Shown piece after piece: positions 58,499 to 64,000 of a stretch of DNA of 64,000 nucleotides. The DNA is from Psoroptes ovis (taxonomy: Eukaryota; Arthropoda; Arachnida; Sarcoptiformes; Psoroptidae). The number at the start of each line of letters is the position of its first letter. The stretch's first letter is position 1. The notes under the pieces are model-generated. The model made no database searches and was not told where the DNA came from. It saw only the letters and a list, made by a program, of their open reading frames with translations. The stretch lies in NCBI GenBank assembly GCA_002943765.1, contig PQWQ01000002.1:1612001-1676000 (forward strand). Reading direction: 5' to 3'. The position numbers were made by a program, and so were the translations under genes.

Positions 58499-60658
58499 AT
58501 GGATCAAATTGATCCGAAATTAGCCCAAATAATCGAAGAAAAACGTAAAAAAGCTATTGAACTGTATAATAAACGTAAATTATTGAAACAAAATAATCAA
58601 CCAAATGTTTCGAATCAGAATAGAAATAATGTGAATCAATCCAAATATTTTCGATTGGATCAATCGAATAGCAATAAACCCAACCCGCAACCGAAAAGTA
58701 ATGACAATGCTAAGAATATTGCTGAATATACACAAATAAATGACCGTAAAAAAGTGGAAGCAAATAATTCTGAGACGTCAGCATCGACTCAATTGAAAAA
58801 AGTTATAAAAATTTCCATAAAGCTCATAGATCATCAACGCTTCTTATTACAATTTCCTTATGATGAACAAATTATTAAAAAAATTAAAATTTATGAAAGT
58901 CGCCAATATGATCCAGTAAAAAAGCACTGGACGCTCGCATTGAATGAATATGGTCGTTTAATGAATGATTTGAAAGAATTGAATCTTAAAAACAGTGATT
59001 TAAGAATTGATTTGGAAAAAAATCTGACCGAGAAATTGATTACTTTATTGTTAGAATATAGCCAAAAGCATCGATTATCTATTGATTTGTTAGAAAAATT
59101 AGATCAAGATTTTCATGACAAATTATACAAGTATCAGCGTGATGGCATAGTGTTTGGCATACAAAATGATGGCCGCTGTTTGATTGCTGACGACATGGGT
59201 CTAGGCAAAACGATCCAAGCTATTGGATTAGCCAAATGGTATCGCCAAGATTGGCCTCTAATCATCACATGTCCATCATCGCTACGGTTTCAATGGAAGG
59301 AAAAATGTCTCGAATATTTTACAGACCTTAGCGAATCGGATATATTTGTTGCAACAACTACCAAAGAATTATTCCCGCGTGTACCCATCACAATTACGAG
59401 TTATGACATTATGGTGCGAATGAAAGATCGTTTCACTATCGATACGAATCGTTTTTATCGTATGATCATAATGGATGAATCACATTATATCAAGTCAGAT
59501 GATTCTAAACGTACCGACATTGTCAGCCAATTGGCACGTTCATGCAAGCGTTTGATTCTACTGTCCGGTACGCCAGCATTATCACGTCCAATCGGTTAGT
59601 TCTATTGTGTGATTGTTTCGATTTGAAATTAATTTCTCTGAATTCTCTTTAGAATTATTTCCCCAAATTAATTTGATTGCACCCGAATTATTTCCATCGA
59701 AACATGCATTCGGCGTCCGCTACTGTCAAGCGCAACAAAAAACATTTTTTGCCAATGGTCGTCCAAGAACTGTATGGTATTACAAAGGTGCGGATAATCT
59801 TGAAGAATTACGCATCATTTTAGAGAATACAATCATGATACGCCGTTTGAAAAAAGATGTATTAAATCAATTACCGAGTAAAAAACGTGAAATGGTAATT
59901 GTATTTGTCAACGATTTTCATATTACCTTTAATTTGATTGGTTTTATTTCCAGATATCATTACCAATGGATCATATGACTGAGAAGCAAAGGGCGGAATT
60001 GAATTTATATTTATCAATGATGAAAAAAACAAAACGCCATAAAGATCGTTCAACATTAACATTTAAATGGTTTCAAACATCATGTGAAGCAAAAATACCT
60101 TCAGTTTTAACGTATATCAAAGATATATTAGATCGCAATGTCAAGTTTATATGCTTTTGTCATCATACGATCATGATGAATAGCATTGAAGAAATGCTGC
60201 GCAAAGAACGCATAAGTTTCATCCGTATTGATGGATCGACAATGCCAAAAATAAGACAAGAAGCGTGCGATACGTTTCAAAATAAGGATAACTTTCGCAT
60301 TGCCCTTTTGAGTTTAACAGCTTGCGCTACGGGTTTAAATTTAACTGCTGCATCTATGGTCATATTCACAGAATTATATTGGACACCTGGTGTATTGGCG
60401 CAGGCTGAAGATCGTGCACATCGTATAGGGCAATCTAGTAATGTGCGTGTTATTTATTTAGTCGCCAAAACGACTATTGATGAAATGATGTGGCCTATAC
60501 TAAGTAAAAAATTAGAAATCCTGAACAAAGCTGGATTGAGTCGTGATACATATGAAGGGACACATAATCCATTACAAAATGATGATCAACAATCATTGTT
60601 GACAGATTTTTTCAACCATATTGATCAAAATACAATGGATACATTAAAAATCGAGTAA
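58499..60658 (+). CDS. SMARCAL1: SMARCAL1/HARP annealing helicase
   Basis: Three exons: 58499-59594, 59653-59894 and 59954-60658, 680 residues (human 954; insect forms are shorter too). SMARCAL1 rewinds RPA-coated DNA and remodels stalled forks. The N-terminus (IIEEKRKKAIELYNKRKLL, 11-29) resembles the RPA-binding motif. There is one HARP domain at about 103-160, where vertebrates have two. The SNF2 ATPase follows: Walker A in DDMGLGKT near 231-238, DESH near 326-329, and in the second half GLNLTAASMVIF and QAEDRAHRIGQ. Motifs for an active motor are complete. Confidence 0.95.
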
Positions 60659-60889
60659 ATGAATGTAAATTATGATAAATAAGAATGAATAAATTTTTTA
60701 ATAGACATATTTAAATATTAAAAAATTTTTCTTATCTGCAATTTTCAATGATTTCAATTGACGAAGAATATGAAAATCTTAAAAATGAAAAAGTTACAAT
60801 TTTCAAATTTTTCTATTTTAACAAATGTTGAAATAGATGCAGAATTAGGATGAAAAAATCTGATTTTTTCAAATTAAAAATAATCAAAA

Positions 60890-62217
60890 ATGTTACTGAG
60901 AAAATTGTTATTGAGGAATAAATTTCCATGGACCAATTCAAATTTGGAACGATTCGGATCAACTACAACACAATCTAGTCATAATAATGATCAATTATTT
61001 ACGAATGAATTTATTATTGATGAAAATTATTTTCATAATGAGAAAAATCAACAAATAATTCTCGATAATATTCGTTCTCGTGAAATGATAGATGATTTCC
61101 CTGAATTATTTGAATCAAATCTTAATCCCCAAACATTGGCCAATCGATTGATCGAAAATTGCAGAAAATTACCTAATAATTTCCATCCGATTTGGTAAAA
61201 TTTAATTTGTGGTTCAATAGACTCGGCAATCAATTTTCTATTTTACTTAGGAATGGCCGTAATCACGAGCTAACAATTGTCGATCATGTTGGTAAAGAAA
61301 AAATTTTCAATTTCAAACCACTTAAAGCTGAAGATATACTATTTAACATGAAATTGGCCGGATTTTCATCTCAAACACGTGGCAAACTTGGAATGGTTGG
61401 TGGGCCACGATCTTACATGTTCGTTGAACGATTGGCTGAATTATCGAAGGCATTGTCTCGTTGGACAATGACCGAATTGATTAATAAACATGGATTCACG
61501 CCTGTTGTTACGCCAAATCTTATATATTCTGATTTCGTACGTGCATGCGGATTCGAACCATTTGGTCATCGAACACAAGTTTATTCAATGGAAGGACGCC
61601 AAAATGTTTGTTTAGCTGGCACAGCTGAAATGCCTTTGGCAGCATTAAATTTAGGGGAAAATTTTGCTTCAGAAAAAGAGTTGCCTAAACGATATTGTGC
61701 ACTTAGTCGATGTTATCGGGCCGAAGCTAAATCATCAGGCGAAATGTCCGGATTATATCGCGTACATTATTTTGATAAGGTTGAAATGTTTGCTCTAACC
61801 GAACCAAGTGATTCCAACAGAATGCTGCAAGAATTTGTAGAGATTGAAAAATCATTATTTGAGCAACTTGGATTATATTTTCGGGTGGTGGATATGCCAC
61901 CGAATGAATTGGGACCAGCAGCTTATCGTAAATTTGATATAGAAGCATACATGAATGGTCGTGATTTTTGGGGCGAAATATCATCAGCTTCGAATTGTAC
62001 TGATTATCAATCAAAACGTCTGAATGTAACATACCAGAAATTTTATTTAAATTCAAAAACTGGAGATATTACTGAAGTTATAAAAAATTATGTACATACA
62101 GTTAATGGTACAGCTTGTGCGATACCAAGAATTATAATTGCTATTGTTGAACAAAATCAAACGCAAAACATTGATCACTTGATCATTCCAGAGTGTTTAA
62201 GAGCTTTTATCAAATAA
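60890..62217 (+). CDS. SARS2: Mitochondrial seryl-tRNA synthetase lacking the helical arm
   Basis: Two exons, 60890-61194 and 61251-62217, 423 residues (human SARS2 518). It charges mitochondrial tRNA-Ser. The Arg/Lys-rich start (MLLRKLLLRNK) looks like a mitochondrial presequence. The class II core is complete: TAE motif in AGTAEMPLAAL, motif 2 CYRAEA...GLYRVHYF, FDIEAYM, SASNCTDYQSKRL, and motif 3 in NGTACAIPRIIIAI. The N-terminal coiled-coil arm, normally some 60-70 residues, is missing: sequence aligned before the arm (NIRSREMIDDFPELFE) runs within about 20 residues into sequence aligned after it (KLPNNFHPIW), within one uninterrupted exon. The insect paralogue SLIMP was considered, but conserved catalytic motifs favour a true synthetase. 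Confidence 0.9.
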
Positions 62218-62236
62218 ATAAATCGAAGAAAAAAAT

Positions 62237-62706
62237 TCATCTCAAAATCTCAAATGAATGATATTCAGGTTCTGAAATCAATTTCTCCTGACTGAATTCA
62301 CAACGATCAATACGACTATGCGGACTGCCTTTGTTCATCAACCATTGCTTCCTAATTATTAAAAAAAAATTATTATGTAAATAAAAATAACATTTGAAAA
62401 ATACATACATGGTTTCAACATTGTTAGCTGCACCTTGTATCAAACCGGTGACAGTACCATCATATTCATTGCGTACCCATCCTTTTAAATCCAGAGATTT
62501 AGCTTGTGCTTGTGTAAACTAAACACACAAAATAAATAACCATTATTAAACACTAAAAAAATCTTAATCTTAATGATTTACTTTGCGGAAAAATACACCT
62601 GTAGAAAAAATAGATAAAGAGATTAAAAATTTCACAAAAATCAAATCAAACGAATCAAACCTTGAACTTTTCCATAAACTTTAAAATTTACTGATACGAA
62701 TGACAT
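62237..62706 (-). CDS. ACYP: Acylphosphatase
   Basis: Four exons: 62706-62661, 62598-62582 (17 bases), 62518-62409 and 62351-62237, 95 residues (usual 98-99). The enzyme hydrolyses acyl phosphates such as 1,3-bisphosphoglycerate in the cytosol. The phosphate-binding motif GKVQGVFFRKFT spans three exons and contains the catalytic Arg; the catalytic Asn is in GWVRN. The microexon is required, as it encodes the VFFRK loop. The stop codon lies 19 bp from the convergent SARS2 stop. Confidence 0.94.
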
Positions 62707-63897
62707 TATTGATTGATTATGATTAAAAATTGATAAATAAGAATAACATGAATAAATGCATAAAACAATGAATATGAAGAATAATTGACGATTATTAAGC
62801 ATAATAAAATTAATTGAATTTAGTTCACCTCGAATAATTGCCAAGAATTCATAAATCAAGAATCGAATAGGCGAAATATCGATTAAATCGATTCAGTTTT
62901 TGTTGCTGTTTTGATTATTCCCCTAGATGTCAGCATTGTTAAGTGAGGTTTTTTTTTTTGAGAAATTCGATTTTTCCGCCAAGAGGAATTCCAATTGTTC
63001 TTGAGAAACTGATTTTATTTCCAAGTAATAATAAGATGGTTCAAACCATTAACCATTTCAATGTTTATCCATTTAAATAAGTGTCATCATCGTTGACAAA
63101 TTCTTAAACAAAAAATTTAAAAATGTACAATTTTTTTTTTGAATTTTAAAACATTCAAGTTGATATTTTCACTTATTTTTTGTCTAAAACCCTATTTTGT
63201 TTATAATGAAATGAAAATGCAATTTATTAGCGACGATTTCTGAAAAAAAATATTTTGCTTAAAAAATTATCTATCGGACATTTTATTATAATGTGAAAGG
63301 ACAATTGCAACAATAAACAACATCGATCAAGAGAGAATAAACGGAAAAGCAATTTGGAAATGTAAGTTAGATTTTTATTTTGATTATTACATGAAATTCT
63401 TCGCATTTTTTCCATAAATAACAATGTATTTTTTATTATCATTTTTTATATATTATAACTATTTCATTCACATTCTATCATTTGATTTGACTAAATATTT
63501 CGAAAAAACAAACATTTTCGATTTGATATTTAATCGAATGATTAATATTATTATTACCGTTATTACCAAGTTTTTATTGTTGAATTTTTTTTCTTTAAAA
63601 CCATAAAATGGACGATAATATTCGAAATCGTTCACATTTATCCCCCATTTTAAATTATCAGTCACCACTGAAAATTTGAAACAACAATAATAGAAAAATT
63701 AGTTTCAAATTTGAAAAAATTTCCCCATAGAATTTATAAAAAAAAGTACATGTTTTTTCGAAATTTCCATTTGTTGTTTTTGGCAACATGAAATTTTATT
63801 TCGTTGTAATTCGCATTGAAAAAGAAATTTCCAAACCTTGTACATATTCACGACATATAAAGATTTTCTTGTAACAAAAAATTATTCATTGCATTTC
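62707..63897. other. Gene-free divergent region at the right
   Basis: 1.19 kb upstream of acylphosphatase (minus) and of the partial gene at 63898 (plus). T-rich and A-rich runs only. An open stretch at 63424-63606 is Phe/Ile-rich low complexity and was not accepted. Confidence 0.45.
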
Positions 63898-64000
63898 ATG
63901 CAACAGCAACAACTACAGTATCATATTACCAAACGAATAAACAATGGTCTTAAGTTTAATCATCAATTCAATGATGATAGAGAATTTAACAGGTAATTTA
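63898..64000 (+). CDS. First exon of an unrecognised gene, cut by the window edge
   Basis: An ATG at 63898 opens a Gln-rich frame (MQQQQLQYHITKRINNGLKF) of 31 codons plus two bases, ending at 63992 with a good donor (AG then GTAATT). The rest lies beyond the window. I do not recognise the protein. The start could also be part of a 5' UTR exon, so this is tentative. Confidence 0.35.

Noticed and set aside
60890..62217. SLIMP, the insect seryl-tRNA synthetase-like mitochondrial protein
   Set aside because: SLIMP is catalytically degenerate, whereas the TAE motif and motifs 2 and 3 are kept here; mitochondrial SARS2 fits better.
1..64000. tRNA or rRNA genes anywhere in the window
   Set aside because: I looked for B-box-like GGTTCGAATCC patterns and rRNA-like conserved blocks and saw none; a covariance-model scan would be decisive.

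Overview
This 64 kb window is nuclear DNA of an animal, most likely an astigmatid mite (a dust-mite or scabies-mite type; the lineage is inferred, not proven). The evidence is very AT-rich DNA, very short GT-AG introns (about 50 to 75 nt), asparagine- and serine-rich low-complexity stretches in otherwise conserved proteins, and a complete metazoan gene set with closest resemblance to arthropod proteins. There is no bacterial operon, CRISPR array or rRNA. I recognised 19 complete protein genes, one Ty1/copia retrotransposon and one gene cut by the right edge. Exon borders were worked out by hand from splice signals, reading phase and homology, so single borders may be off by a base or two.

Layout, left to right: an ADAM metalloprotease (+); a young copia element with identical LTRs (3796-8039); SRP72 (-); ASCC1 (-) divergent from IWS1 (+); UBXN7 (-); gamma-tubulin complex protein 3 (+); the HECT ligase TRIP12 (-); an S28 serine carboxypeptidase (+) convergent with ABCD4 (-); the small GTPase Rap1 (+); angiomotin (+); 5-aminolevulinate synthase (+); a MID1IP1/Spot14 protein (-); a 4.5 kb gene-free stretch; ING3 (+); DDX11 (-) divergent from UNG (+); synapsin (-); SMARCAL1 (+); mitochondrial seryl-tRNA synthetase (+); acylphosphatase (-); and the first exon of an unrecognised gene.

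The genes are not one pathway. They are housekeeping and signalling genes packed tightly, with divergent pairs sharing short upstream regions (ASCC1/IWS1 161 bp, DDX11/UNG 193 bp) and convergent pairs with almost touching stop codons (12 bp and 19 bp). Several are genome-maintenance genes (ASCC1, DDX11, UNG, SMARCAL1, perhaps TRIP12 and ING3). ALAS and ABCD4 touch heme and cobalamin biology respectively.

The observations most worth following are: a mitochondrial seryl-tRNA synthetase that lacks its tRNA-binding helical arm; an ABCD4 transporter whose ATP-binding motifs have decayed while its membrane domain is kept; a copia element whose primer-binding site matches the anticodon arm of elongator tRNA-Met and which has landed inside the SRP72 3' UTR; a synapsin with a conserved phosphorylated N-terminus but no visible AUG; and a long imperfect hairpin upstream of angiomotin.
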